Below are positions 9,022-16,686 of a DNA stretch of 50,104 bases, one piece after another; the stretch's first letter is position 1; the number at the start of each line of letters is the position of its first letter. The notes below the pieces were generated by a model. The model saw nothing but the letters and a program-made list of their open reading frames with translations. It did not search any database and was not told the origin of the DNA. Both the position numbers and the translations under genes were made by a program. The DNA is from an uncultured Lachnospiraceae bacterium (GTDB taxonomy: Bacteria > Bacillota > Clostridia > Lachnospirales > Lachnospiraceae), in assembly GCA_947576945.1 (NCBI GenBank), contig CANPTH010000031.1, positions 1 through 50,104 of the forward strand, in the 5' to 3' direction.

Positions 9022-9465
9022 TTACTTCTTATTCTTCTTGTTCTCTTTCTCCACTACTTTCTTGGCTACAGTCTTCACAACCGTGTCTACCACCTTATCT
9101 GCCGCCTTCTTCGCCAGGCTCTTCTCCTGCGCGGCCTTCTTCATCTCGATGATCTCTTTCAGCCGCAGCGCCTTCTCGATATTGCCTTCCACCCGCAGCT
9201 TCTGCTCTGTAAAGGCCGCCACCGGATCCATCGTTCCGTCCGCAATGGCAAACAATACCTCGGGCGCACAGATGAACATCGCATCCCTGTCATAGTACTC
9301 GTAAGGTTCCACATAAAGCACGCCGTCCTTCACTTCCACATAGAACGCGCCGCCCGCTTCCTCGTCTTCGATGTTGAACTGGAACGCAAGATGCTCATGA
9401 ATATCACTCACATCGGCTCCCATAAATTTTCCCTTGATCTCATAAAATAAATCTGCGTAAGTCAT
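9022..9465 (-). CDS. SCP-2 sterol-transfer family protein
   Basis: 147 residues. The N-terminal ~100 match the SCP2 lipid-binding fold (AFQFNIEDEEAGGAFYVEV, then FAIADGTMDPVAAFTEQKLRVEGN, the segment that recurs in SCP2 proteins). The C-terminal 40 residues are a lysine-rich helix ending KKNKK, probably an unstructured or membrane-surface-binding tail. First gene of the acyl cluster, after an excellent ribosome site AAGGAGGATAAGGAAAA. The family binds lipophilic acyl chains, so here it may present a fatty substrate or hold the product. Promoter and TetR operators lie 175-205 bases upstream. Confidence 0.85.
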   Translation of the reverse strand: MTYADLFYEIKGKFMGADVSDIHEHLAFQFNIEDEEAGGAFYVEVKDGVLYVEPYEYYDRDAMFICAPEVLFAIADGTMDPVAAFTEQKLRVEGNIEKALRLKEIIEMKKAAQEKSLAKKAADKVVDTVVKTVAKKVVEKENKKNKK

Positions 9466-9608
9466 TTTTCCTTATCCTCCTTTTTCTCCCCTCATAGTGT
9501 AACATCGCTTTGCGGCAGTACAGATATCTCTCCTGCCGCACCGTTTCCTGTCTTCCAGGATGCGCCGTTGTGACTGACATGATGCATACGCTCCATAATT
9601 CGCGGAAT

Positions 9609-9625
9609 TTCGACCGATGGTCGAA
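9609..9625. promoter_or_regulatory. TetR operator, site 1 (perfect dyad)
   Basis: TTCGACC-GAT-GGTCGAA is a perfect inverted repeat with a 3-base centre. A second copy, inverted and almost identical, starts 44 bases away. Two matching dyads between a TetR gene and the operon divergent from it mark the likely operators. Confidence 0.8.
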
Positions 9626-9638
9626 CGCCTATAAACAA

Positions 9639-9668
9639 ACAGTACCACACTTTTCGACCATCGGTCAA
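9639..9668 (-). promoter_or_regulatory. Promoter of the acyl cluster, overlapped by operator 2
   Basis: On the minus strand TTGACC (9668-9663) and TACTGT (9644-9639) are separated by 18 bases. The -35 box lies inside the second TetR dyad, so bound repressor should block RNA polymerase. The transcript then runs through operator 1 towards the SCP2 gene. Confidence 0.65.
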
Positions 9669-9669
9669 C
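9653..9669. promoter_or_regulatory. TetR operator, site 2
   Basis: TTCGACC-ATC-GGTCAAC has the same half sites as operator 1 with one changed position in the right arm, and in inverted orientation. It covers the -35 element of the divergent operon promoter. Confidence 0.75.
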
Positions 9670-9721
9670 TACATTTTTATCTAATTTGCACATCAGTTTT
9701 TTCGGTTTTTATGGCACTATT

Positions 9722-9727
9722 TATAAT
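9722..9727 (+). promoter_or_regulatory. Candidate -10 box of tetR
   Basis: TATAAT at 9722-9727, 165 bases upstream of the TetR start. The matching -35 region is T-rich (TTTTCG) and poor. If used, it gives a long leader that includes the dispersed CGGAATGGAGG element. Confidence 0.45.
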
Positions 9728-9848
9728 TGTATGGAAATCCCGTTTATGATATGATTGCTTATATTATTCGCGAAATATTCATGAAAAGCGCTGTGTTTTC
9801 CAGGAAACGTGTCAGAGACAGCGACAGCAAAGGACGCAGGTACGCCAT

Positions 9849-9891
9849 GCACGCGTTCCTCAGCAAAAAACGCTTCGGAATGGAGGAAACT
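9849..9891 (+). repeat. SD-bearing dispersed leader element, copy A
   Basis: GCACGCGTTCCTCAGC followed by CGCTTCGGAATGGAGGAAACT. Apart from one A in an A run this equals the leader of the zinc dehydrogenase at 30390-30432. It ends in the GGAGG ribosome binding site of tetR. Confidence 0.8.
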
Positions 9892-10521
9892 ATGCCGGAC
9901 ACAAAGAAATATGACAGAATCTTAGACGCACTCCACCAGCTTCTGGAGGACGAGACAATACAGAATATCTCCGTCAGCGATATTGCGAAAAAAGCCGGAA
10001 TCGGCAAGGGAAGCATCTACTACTATTTCCCTTCCAAGGAAGCGATCCTCGATGCACTGATCAAAAGAAACTATGAGAAGCCGTTGAAAACGGCCAAGAA
10101 CCTGGCAGGGCAGACAGAAATCTCTCCCTTTACCCGCATGGCCATGATCCTGCAGGCATGCCGCAACTCTTCGGACGCCTTCTTAAGCCAGGATAACAGC
10201 GCCGCCGCCATGGCAAACGCCCAGGAAAGCGCTTTTCTGCACCAGAAATACATGAATCATCTGATTTCCGAGTTGAAACCCAGCCTGACCGAGATCATCA
10301 AGCAGGGCATTGCCATCGGCGATATCCAGTTCGAATACCCGGCCGCCCTTGCCGAGATCGTCCTGATCGTGCTCGCCGTCAAGCTGGACAACACTTTCCT
10401 GTCCGCCACAGCCGAAGACTCGGAAGGTACGATCCGCGGGCTGGTAGCCCTGCTGGAACGGGGTACGGGCGTGCCGGAAGGAGCGCTCAATTATCTGACG
10501 CTGCCGGTAACGGATCTCTGA
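9892..10521 (+). CDS. TetR-family repressor of the acyl cluster
   Basis: 209 residues. The N-terminal DNA-binding domain shows the classic helix-turn-helix (ISVSDIAKKAGIGKGSIYYY followed by FPSKEAILDALI). The C-terminal helical domain is the ligand pocket. ATG 9892 is selected because GGAATGGAGGAAACT precedes it; upstream in-frame codons belong to a repeated leader element and are not protein. Divergent from the SCP2/ACP/ligase operon, with two TTCGACC-N3-GGTCGAA dyads between them. Probably an acyl-compound or drug-responsive repressor of that operon. Confidence 0.9.
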   Translation: MPDTKKYDRILDALHQLLEDETIQNISVSDIAKKAGIGKGSIYYYFPSKEAILDALIKRNYEKPLKTAKNLAGQTEISPFTRMAMILQACRNSSDAFLSQDNSAAAMANAQESAFLHQKYMNHLISELKPSLTEIIKQGIAIGDIQFEYPAALAEIVLIVLAVKLDNTFLSATAEDSEGTIRGLVALLERGTGVPEGALNYLTLPVTDL

Positions 10522-10523
10522 TA

Positions 10524-10579
10524 TTATCCTGTCTCCCGGCTGTGCGCATCCATCCGGCCCTGCACCGGGAGCAGGATAA
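10524..10579 (+). terminator. Hairpin downstream of tetR
   Basis: TTATCCTG and CCCGG pair with CCGGG and CAGGATAA across a 25-base loop, directly after the TetR stop codon. The following sequence is A-rich rather than T-rich, so termination is plausible but not certain. The rest of 10522-10816 is without a gene. Confidence 0.5.
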
Positions 10580-10751
10580 AATACTCTTGCCCCGTTCAAT
10601 TCCCACATCTTTTCCAGACATATATTTTCCCCTTTTACTGCTTTCCGAATCATGTTCTGTGACGGGAAAATTCAGGCCCGTGCACAACATTTTAAAAAAA
10701 CCGAAAAAATCTGTGACCTTTGCATCGTCTTTATCATCTAATTATTGTAAA

Positions 10752-10769
10752 ATGAAACGGCCGTTTCAT
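10752..10769. promoter_or_regulatory. 18-base palindrome upstream of ECF sigma gene
   Basis: ATGAAACGGCCGTTTCAT is a perfect dyad 47 bases before the sigma factor start. The half site contains TGAAAC, the usual -35 core of ECF promoters, but I see no CGTC-type -10 at the right distance. An operator is equally likely. Confidence 0.4.
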
Positions 10770-10816
10770 CAAAACAGGCAAACCGCCTGCAATTTAACGA
10801 TAAGGACTATAAAAGA

Positions 10817-11428
10817 ATGAACAAGAAACAGTTTACGGCACAGGTACTTGAGGCTGAGAAAAGCCTGTATCACATCGCAAAGTCTATTCTAAAAAATGAT
10901 GACGACTGCGCCGATGCGATGCAAAACGCAATCTTACATGCTTTTGAAAAATTACATACCTTACGGAATGAGATGTATTTCAAGACATGGCTTACCAGAA
11001 TACTGATCAACGAATGCAACTATATTATCCGTTCCAGAAAGGCGCAGGTTCCTTACGAAGATTACTGTGAAAGTCTTCGACTTTCACAGCATGGATGTCC
11101 ATACGGCCCGCTAAGCGGCAGGCTGAGCATGATGAAGGTTTACCATGAAAACAGTCCGGACAATACGGGCGTTTACTATGAAGATGTGAAGTCTGCTGCA
11201 GGGCAGGAGGATTACCCAGATGTGTTCGAGGCGGTCATGGAATTGGATGAGCATTACAGAATTCCCCTGATACTGTTTTATGTGGAGGAATTTTCCATCA
11301 AAGAAATCTGCCGGATATTAAAGCTGTCACAAGGTACGGTAAAAACAAGGCTGTATCGGGGCAGAAGACTTTTAAAAGAAAAATTAGAGGGAGTATATGG
11401 ATATGAAAAAAAAGAACTGGTACGATGA
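10817..11428 (+). CDS. ECF RNA polymerase sigma factor with inserted linker
   Basis: Sigma-70 family, SigV-like. Region 2 lies in the first ~85 residues (SILKNDDDCADAMQNAILHA, FKTWLTRILINECNYI) and region 4 in the last ~60 (EFSIKEICRILKLSQGTVKT, RLYRGRRLLKEKL). The usual short linker is expanded by about 45 residues, rich in Ser/Gly/Tyr, beginning CESLRLSQHGCPYGP. The DNA of this linker opens with an 11-bp perfect hairpin and a second CCGCT/AGCGG hairpin, which suggests in-frame insertion of a palindromic repeat. Overlaps the downstream anti-sigma gene by 32 bases. Confidence 0.88.
   Translation: MNKKQFTAQVLEAEKSLYHIAKSILKNDDDCADAMQNAILHAFEKLHTLRNEMYFKTWLTRILINECNYIIRSRKAQVPYEDYCESLRLSQHGCPYGPLSGRLSMMKVYHENSPDNTGVYYEDVKSAAGQEDYPDVFEAVMELDEHYRIPLILFYVEEFSIKEICRILKLSQGTVKTRLYRGRRLLKEKLEGVYGYEKKELVR
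11065..11089. repeat. Perfect hairpin inside the sigma factor gene
   Basis: CTGTGAAAGTC-TTC-GACTTTCACAG, 11 bp with a 3-base loop, at the exact start of the extra linker segment. It is followed 20 bases later by CCGCT-A-AGCGG. Dyads of this quality are unusual in coding sequence. Confidence 0.7.
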
Positions 11429-12428
11429 ATTTCCCGAGGTTCCGGAGCATGTGCATCAGACTGTATTAAGTACCCTTGCCGGGCTGGATGACAGAAAGGT
11501 CAAAAAGGTGAAACGGATGAAAAAGAATAAAATCATTATTTTAGCAGCTGCCATGACAGCTGTGCTGGGGATGACTGTGAGCGCGTCAGAAATCTTTAAG
11601 TGGAACAAACAGGCGCAGGAGGTCTTTGAGGCAGACGAGGAACAGCAAAAAGAGCTGGTGATGGATCAGATCGCACAGGAAGCGTATCAGACGATATCGG
11701 ATGGCGGACTTACCCTGCAGGCGATACAGACCATTCAGGATAATAACTGCTTCTACGCGCTGTTTGAAATAACGGCGGCGGATGAATCGATCCAGATCAC
11801 CCCCGGCCATAATATGGAATTTTCTATTGATTACCCGGACGGCTCCGATCCCTTCAGTATGTTAAACTGGAATTTTGTGGACGAACACAGACAGGCCGTC
11901 TCCAACAGCAGATACTTTGAGATCACAGGGACGAAACAGAATCCCGGTGAGGAAGACCTGACTATGAAGATTCAGTTTACCTCGCTGAATGCGCCGGGAG
12001 AAAAGGCAGTCGCCGGTAGTCCGGTCTTAGAAGGAAACTGGGAATTCGCACTCAATCTGCACACTACAAAACCTGTCCGTTATGAAATCAACAAAGATTA
12101 CCAGATCGCAGGCTGCGCAGTCACGGTTAAAACAGTAGAACTTACACCGATCAGCGTGAAAGTAACCTGCGAGGAAGAAGATATCAGACAGCTGGAAACA
12201 CTGGAAGGAATCAATCTGGATCAGGCGGACACCCTGCGTTCTTTATTCGTCAACGGCATCCGGTATGAGGACGGCACAGTTATAGAGGAGATGGGATACC
12301 AGGAACTCACGGCCGGATACAGTGATGGCGATTATATGAAGACAGCGCGATTCTCCAACGTAATTGACGTGGACAAGGCCAGCGCACTCCTGGTAGGCGA
12401 TGCCATGGATGAGATCCTGCTTCCATAA
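11397..12428 (+). CDS. DUF4179-type anti-sigma factor, RsiV-like
   Basis: Predicted partner of the overlapping sigma factor. The N-terminal ~40 residues are cytoplasmic (YDEFPEVPEHVHQTVLSTLA), followed by a single membrane segment around 46-62 (KIIILAAAMTAVLGMTVSAS) and a ~270-residue outside domain matching the DUF4179 pattern with beta-strand-rich repeats. Such proteins hold the sigma factor at the membrane and release it on an envelope signal. Start 11397 has GAGGGAG just upstream; ATG 11403 is an alternative. Stop is followed by a strong hairpin. Confidence 0.82.
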   Translation: MDMKKKNWYDEFPEVPEHVHQTVLSTLAGLDDRKVKKVKRMKKNKIIILAAAMTAVLGMTVSASEIFKWNKQAQEVFEADEEQQKELVMDQIAQEAYQTISDGGLTLQAIQTIQDNNCFYALFEITAADESIQITPGHNMEFSIDYPDGSDPFSMLNWNFVDEHRQAVSNSRYFEITGTKQNPGEEDLTMKIQFTSLNAPGEKAVAGSPVLEGNWEFALNLHTTKPVRYEINKDYQIAGCAVTVKTVELTPISVKVTCEEEDIRQLETLEGINLDQADTLRSLFVNGIRYEDGTVIEEMGYQELTAGYSDGDYMKTARFSNVIDVDKASALLVGDAMDEILLP

Positions 12429-12460
12429 GTGTGCCGGAACAGTATACCACAATGATCAGA

Positions 12461-12496
12461 AAGAGACCGATCCTCTCACAAACGGACCGGTCTCTT
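12461..12496. terminator. Terminator between convergent ECF modules
   Basis: AAGAGACCG pairs with CGGTCTCTT, with additional GATCC/GGAC pairs, between the + strand anti-sigma gene and the - strand lipoprotein gene. It can serve both directions. T run weak. Confidence 0.65.
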
Positions 12497-12521
12497 CCAC
12501 TCTTAAAATCTTCTATGCAAT

Positions 12522-13754
12522 TCAGTACTGCACAAGCACTGTCTTCTGGGGGATATCGTTATGCCCTCCCATACAGACAATGCACGCCCGAAGCTCCGGA
12601 AACAGGCAGACTTTGGGAGAACGGTAGAACATCTCTTCTCTGTCATCCTCAATCACTTCTTTATACAGTAAGGAGAAATCCGACGTCCGCCAGACCGCAA
12701 TCTCCATCCGGGTCGTATCCAGAGCCGCCGTGACATAGACCGATCCGTCATCGGAAAAGAAAGGTCCGCTTACCGGCAGTGAACTTACCTTCTCCGTATT
12801 GTACGCCGCCTTTCCCGTTTTCGTATCGATCACACCCATTCCGCCCTCAAAGAACAGGCTGTCCTCTCCAAACAGCAGCTTTCCTCCGCTGTACCCTGTC
12901 GCCGTGCCAAGATCATACTGCAGGATATGATTTTCATAGCCTTTGCCGTCTATGCCGACCAGCCCCCACGACGGAACCGATGTGCCATTCTGATCCGTCT
13001 GACCGCTAAACACAATATGACTGTCGTCTTCATCAAAGAAAAGCGCAGAAGCCCCCAAAAGATCAATGTTGTTTTCACTCGTCCACAAATCCATTACTTT
13101 CTGTTTCTTCCGGCTATTGAGATCGTAAAGATTCATCCCCTCCCAATTATCGCAATAGGCAAGCCGTGTTCCGTCATGTGAAACAGTCCATTCAGCCAGC
13201 GCTGCGGTCGGTACAATATCATTCAAAACCATTCTCCGCGTCTCTTTCAGGATATTATCGTAGAAAATACACAGACATCCCATCTCCCCTTCAAAGCTGA
13301 ATCCCACCATCTGTTCCCCCTCTTTCTCCGCATCCGCATAGGGTAATCCGCTTTTGGGTACACCGATCGCACAATATCCATCCTTATACGAATAAAAATC
13401 AAGCATATCCCATTCTTCTGTCTTCGTCTGCGCCACGATCTGTGCCGTCACCGCGTCATAAAGATACAGCGTATCTTCCTTTAAAGCCAGCATCGTATTT
13501 TCCTTCCCCTTCCAGATCTGTATGCTCCGGCCGTCGAACAATTCCCCATTGAGCGCCGCCGCACGCTTGTCCTGTCTTCCCTTTGACGCAGCCTTCGTTT
13601 CCGCAGACACCTTTTCTGCCAGATCCTGACCGGACTCTGCTTCCTTCGCCATCACGCCTTCCGAAAGCGGTCCTGCCGCATCCTTCACCCCGCATCCGGC
13701 CATGCAGACCACGGCCAGTGTCACCGCCAGTGTTTTTATCCATTTGTTCTTCAT
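12522..13754 (-). CDS. Beta-propeller-like lipoprotein
   Basis: 410 residues with a lipoprotein signal: MKNKWIK, a hydrophobic core, then CMAGC giving the lipidated Cys21. After a low-complexity Ala/Lys/Glu linker the mature part is made of repeated blocks such as YLYDAVTAQIVAQT, LAEWTVSHDGTRLAYCDNWE, NLYDLNSRKKQKVMDLW, VIDTKTGKAAYNTEKV and TSDFSLLYKEVI, resembling WD40/TolB-like beta-propeller blades. Surface-anchored on the outer face. It is the third gene of the operon sigma-anti-sigma-lipoprotein, 27 bases after the anti-sigma gene, so may be part of the sensing system. Ribosome site AAAAGGAGACTGTT. Confidence 0.78.
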   Translation of the reverse strand: MKNKWIKTLAVTLAVVCMAGCGVKDAAGPLSEGVMAKEAESGQDLAEKVSAETKAASKGRQDKRAAALNGELFDGRSIQIWKGKENTMLALKEDTLYLYDAVTAQIVAQTKTEEWDMLDFYSYKDGYCAIGVPKSGLPYADAEKEGEQMVGFSFEGEMGCLCIFYDNILKETRRMVLNDIVPTAALAEWTVSHDGTRLAYCDNWEGMNLYDLNSRKKQKVMDLWTSENNIDLLGASALFFDEDDSHIVFSGQTDQNGTSVPSWGLVGIDGKGYENHILQYDLGTATGYSGGKLLFGEDSLFFEGGMGVIDTKTGKAAYNTEKVSSLPVSGPFFSDDGSVYVTAALDTTRMEIAVWRTSDFSLLYKEVIEDDREEMFYRSPKVCLFPELRACIVCMGGHNDIPQKTVLVQY

Positions 13755-13781
13755 AACAGTCTCCTTTTTACCAGTTTGTAC

Positions 13782-14402
13782 CTATGGCCACGGAATCCCA
13801 AGTTTCGCCTTGGCATTCTCCAGCCAGACGGGATTGATCGTTTCTCCCACTTTTCCTGACGTGAAATATCCCCCGACCCATGCCGGATTTTTGCTCTCAT
13901 CATACAGAAATTCCGCATAGCTGAACGTTTCCGGATCGCCGCCCAGAATCAGATAATGCTTAATCCCCTGGCTGTCCCTGTAATCATAAATATACGCCTG
14001 ACTGTCGGAAATCTGCTCCGTAATGTCGATATTTTCTCCGTTCGCCGTAAACCAGAGACGGCCATCCTTATAGACTGCCGGCGCCGTCGCATTTGCCGTG
14101 TCAAGCGTGGCGCTGGAAACCATATTCCCCTCTTCATCCATCGACTCCGTAAATATGGCATTGTTGGCAAAAGATAAAATCCGGCTGATGATCCCCTCTC
14201 CGGTATATGCATATGCGGTTCCGTTGGCCAGCACCAGCAGCAGAGCCGTTGCCAGCGCGACTGCCGGCCCCGAAAGCCGTCTGTATCCCGCCGGATTTTT
14301 TGATGTGTCCGCCTGTTTATTTCGCATTGCCTCTTCAATACGCTGGCTGCACTGCTCCGGCATTCTGATCTGTCCGTATACTTCTTTCACTCTGTTTTCC
14401 AT
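13782..14402 (-). CDS. Anti-sigma-like single-pass membrane protein
   Basis: 206 residues: a short cytoplasmic N-terminus (VKEVYGQIRMPEQCSQRIEEAM), one membrane segment around 46-66 (VALATALLLVLANGTAYAY) and an outside domain of ~140 residues. No named domain is recognised with confidence, but the topology, its position 3 bases behind an ECF sigma gene, and the similarity in layout to the DUF4179 protein upstream point to an anti-sigma factor. ATG 14402 follows GGAGGAGGTCTGATTG; the preceding TTG is not needed. Confidence 0.75.
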   Translation of the reverse strand: MENRVKEVYGQIRMPEQCSQRIEEAMRNKQADTSKNPAGYRRLSGPAVALATALLLVLANGTAYAYTGEGIISRILSFANNAIFTESMDEEGNMVSSATLDTANATAPAVYKDGRLWFTANGENIDITEQISDSQAYIYDYRDSQGIKHYLILGGDPETFSYAEFLYDESKNPAWVGGYFTSGKVGETINPVWLENAKAKLGIPWP

Positions 14403-14405
14403 CAA

Positions 14406-14870
14406 TCAGACCTCCTCCTTTAACGCTTCCTCCAATATCCTCCTTGCCCGCGACATTCGTGTTGTGACAGCACTGTCAGAAATATGTAGTATCTCTCCGA
14501 TTTCCCGGACCGTATATCCTTCATAATAGAAAAGATAGACGACGATACGATATTTGGGTTTCAACCTGCCGATACATTCCCAGACATCACTTTGTGCGGG
14601 CTGTTCAAACACCATCTCTTCCCTGTGCGCTTCTTCAAACGGCCCCGTCCTTTTCCTCCAGACAGAGCGCAGGAGACTCCGGCACTGGTTGGCCGTCACC
14701 TGCATCAGCCATGCCTTCTCCCTGCCGGGCGTCAGGCTGCTCTGCTCCATCAGTTTCAGAAAGACCGTCTGGCAGACGTCTTCCGCATCCTGGATGGAAT
14801 GGGTGTAACTGACCGCCAGCCTGTAGACATCATCCTTATAGAGACGGAACAATTCTATCACGTCATACAT
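14406..14870 (-). CDS. ECF RNA polymerase sigma factor
   Basis: 154 residues of normal length for a small ECF sigma factor. Region 2: YRLAVSYTHSIQDAEDVCQT and VFLKLMEQ. Region 4: YKGYTV-like segment YYEGYTVREIGEILHISDSA followed by VTTRMSRARRIL. Ribosome site AGAAAGGAGATGCATTC before ATG 14870. Followed by its anti-sigma-like gene and the lipoprotein. Upstream on the minus strand GATTGAAACATC gives a possible ECF -35 box (TGAAAC) about 40 bases before the start, compatible with autoregulation, but a matching -10 is unclear. Confidence 0.92.
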   Translation of the reverse strand: MYDVIELFRLYKDDVYRLAVSYTHSIQDAEDVCQTVFLKLMEQSSLTPGREKAWLMQVTANQCRSLLRSVWRKRTGPFEEAHREEMVFEQPAQSDVWECIGRLKPKYRIVVYLFYYEGYTVREIGEILHISDSAVTTRMSRARRILEEALKEEV

Positions 14871-15028
14871 GAATGCATCTCCTTTCTGCGTTATTATGTA
14901 AGTTTGCTATAGCTTCCGTGTGATGTTTCAATCTTGAGATCTCATAGATAAGACGCGCCAGCCTCTCCTTTTGTCACAAACTATTTGTAATATTTCTTTT
15001 GCTTCTTTATTTCCCCGTCCTCATACGG

Positions 15029-15034
15029 TATAAT
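15029..15034 (+). promoter_or_regulatory. Candidate -10 box, alpha/beta hydrolase gene
   Basis: Perfect TATAAT, 41 bases before the start codon at 15075. No good -35 at 17 bases; only T-rich sequence. 14871-15074 otherwise has no gene. Confidence 0.5.
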
Positions 15035-15074
15035 TTTTTTGTTACACATTTATCAAGGAAACGGGGACGGAAAA

Positions 15075-15878
15075 ATGCAGTCATTCAGAGCAGACAACTC
15101 GCCAATTACTTATTATATCAGCGGACGCGACCACGGGGAATGGGTTCTCTTTCTCCATGCCGCATTTGTAGATCACAGAATGTTTGACGCACAAACGGCG
15201 TATTTCAAAGACAGCTATAATGTGCTGGCAGTCGATCTCATCGGGCACGGACAGTCAACAGACACCAGAAGGGGCGACAGCATCAATAAAATGTCCCTCT
15301 GGATATACGATATCCTGAAAAAGAAAAAGATAGAGAAAGTGCACATTGTCGGCGTTTCTCTGGGAGCCGTCCTGGCACAGGATTTTGCAAACCGGTATCC
15401 TGCCGCGGTAAGTTCCCTTGCCTGCTTCGGCGGCTACGATATCAATCATTTTGACCCCGGAATGCAGAAAGAAAATTTTGCATCTCAGATGCTGATGATG
15501 CTGAAAGCCCTGATCTCTATCAAATGGTTTGCCCGGGCAAACAGGAAAATATCCGCCTATACGCAACAGGCGCAGGATCAATTCTACGCTATGAATATCC
15601 GGTTTCAAAAGAGATCCTTTCAATATCTGTCCTCTCTGGGCAGTATGGTAAACAGACAAGAAACGGCACCCAGAACATATCCACTGCTGATCGGGTGTGG
15701 GAAATACGATCTGCCAATGGAACTGAACGCCGTAGAGATGTGGAAGAAAGCAGAGCCGCAAAGCAGGATGGTCATCTTTGATGATGCCGGGCACTGCGTG
15801 AATATGGATGTACCGCAGAAATTCAATGAAGCGCTGCAGGATTTTTGGGCGGAGCACAATATTCTTTGCAGGGATTAG
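15075..15878 (+). CDS. Alpha/beta hydrolase
   Basis: 267-residue soluble alpha/beta-fold hydrolase. LFLHAAFVDHRMFD supplies the oxyanion region, DLIGHGQS the typical strand-4 loop, GVSLGA the nucleophile elbow (Ser), LLIGCGKYDLPM the acid loop, and DDAGHCVNMD the catalytic His. Similar to 3-oxoadipate-enol-lactonase/esterase-like members, but the substrate is unknown. ATG 15075 is preceded by AACGGGGACGGAAAA; the frame extends 12 codons upstream without a better site. Single gene with its own TATAAT and a hairpin after the stop. Confidence 0.85.
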   Translation: MQSFRADNSPITYYISGRDHGEWVLFLHAAFVDHRMFDAQTAYFKDSYNVLAVDLIGHGQSTDTRRGDSINKMSLWIYDILKKKKIEKVHIVGVSLGAVLAQDFANRYPAAVSSLACFGGYDINHFDPGMQKENFASQMLMMLKALISIKWFARANRKISAYTQQAQDQFYAMNIRFQKRSFQYLSSLGSMVNRQETAPRTYPLLIGCGKYDLPMELNAVEMWKKAEPQSRMVIFDDAGHCVNMDVPQKFNEALQDFWAEHNILCRD

Positions 15879-15897
15879 AACCAGGATATTAATGGTT

Positions 15898-15933
15898 AAC
15901 GGCGGTTTTGAAATCCGTATCAAAACCGCCGTT
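15898..15933. terminator. Bidirectional hairpin terminator
   Basis: AACGGCGGTTTTGA pairs with TCAAAACCGCCGTT (14 bp, 8-base loop) between convergent genes, the + strand hydrolase and the - strand DUF1062 gene. T tract is short. Confidence 0.7.
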
Positions 15934-15959
15934 TATAACATTGCCGCCGTTTACAGCAT

Positions 15960-16532
15960 TTAAATCCGGCAGGCGTTAACACTGAAAGTAACAGTCTGAG
16001 GCACTTCTGCCTTCAGGCCTATATCCCCCTTCTCGAGCAGACTTTTAACCTGACTTCGAGACAATCCCAAAACCATGGCAATTTGCTTTTCCGGATGAAT
16101 CTTTACTTGACAGGGATTGTTTATCGTGATCACAACCTGCTCTCCAAATTCACAGTTTTCCATAGTCTCATGCTGCTTTACAAATTCATAATGCAGTTTG
16201 TCAGGATCAATGTCCACTTTATTTGTCCGAAACAGCTGCATCCTTTTGCCATACATTTCCGCCAGCGTTTCATCATTTTCCAGAAAACATTGATATTCTT
16301 CTTTTGGTATCGAAGAAACCTTCTTCCGTTCATAAATGGCTATATTGAGCGTGTGTTTACATTCCGTACAATGATAGATCAGCCAGACATCCAGTTTATT
16401 GCCATTGGCATTGATGCGGAATTTATTTGTGTTTCTATAATGCGTCTTTCTGCCACATTTCGGACAGCTCCTGATCACCCAAAAGGAATCTTTCAGGACA
16501 ATTTCATATTCAATTTTCCTTAAATAGCTCAT
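15960..16532 (-). CDS. DUF1062 family protein
   Basis: 190 residues. The N-terminal half has two CxxC pairs, CPKCG (near 23) and CTEC (near 54), separated by ~30 residues: a probable zinc ribbon. The C-terminus holds a helix-turn-helix-like segment (KQIAMVLGLSRSQVKSLLEK) and GLKAEVPQTVTF, as usual for DUF1062. Function of the family is unknown; a nucleic-acid-binding regulator is plausible. ATG 16532 follows CGGGAGATGCAA. Upstream is an 8-codon leader peptide and alternative hairpins (16563-16635), matching those before the CD3324-family gene. Confidence 0.88.
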   Translation of the reverse strand: MSYLRKIEYEIVLKDSFWVIRSCPKCGRKTHYRNTNKFRINANGNKLDVWLIYHCTECKHTLNIAIYERKKVSSIPKEEYQCFLENDETLAEMYGKRMQLFRTNKVDIDPDKLHYEFVKQHETMENCEFGEQVVITINNPCQVKIHPEKQIAMVLGLSRSQVKSLLEKGDIGLKAEVPQTVTFSVNACRI

Positions 16533-16562
16533 TTGCATCTCCCGTTCATTCCATATCACGAT

Positions 16563-16614
16563 GCATGGGCTATCACATTATTTCATCCTGTTTTTTGCAA
16601 TAGCCATGCTATGC
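16563..16614 (-). promoter_or_regulatory. Alternative hairpins of DUF1062 leader
   Basis: On the minus strand segment 1 (ATAGC, 16612-16608) can pair with segment 2 (GCTAT, 16604-16600) to give a small hairpin, or segment 2 extended (GCATGGCTAT) can pair with segment 3 (ATAGCCCATGC, 16573-16563) with one bulge. The two are mutually exclusive and segment 1 holds the stop codon of the leader peptide. This is the layout of an attenuator controlled by ribosome position. Confidence 0.6.
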
Positions 16615-16635
16615 AAAATAATCGGGTGTAGTCAT
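16609..16635 (-). CDS. Leader peptide MTTPDYFA upstream of DUF1062
   Basis: Nine codons (ATG to TAG) after a strong ribosome site AAAGGAGAGACAGGCTTT. It is preceded by an extended -10-like TGATACTAT. The last codons GCA-TAG enter the downstream hairpin. A second leader with the same length and the same GCA-TAG end precedes the CD3324-family gene at 17986. Role as a stalling peptide is inference. Confidence 0.6.
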   Translation of the reverse strand: MTTPDYFA

Positions 16636-16686
16636 AAAGCCTGTCTCTCCTTTCGTTATAGTATCAAAATCGCTCCGTCAGAACGG

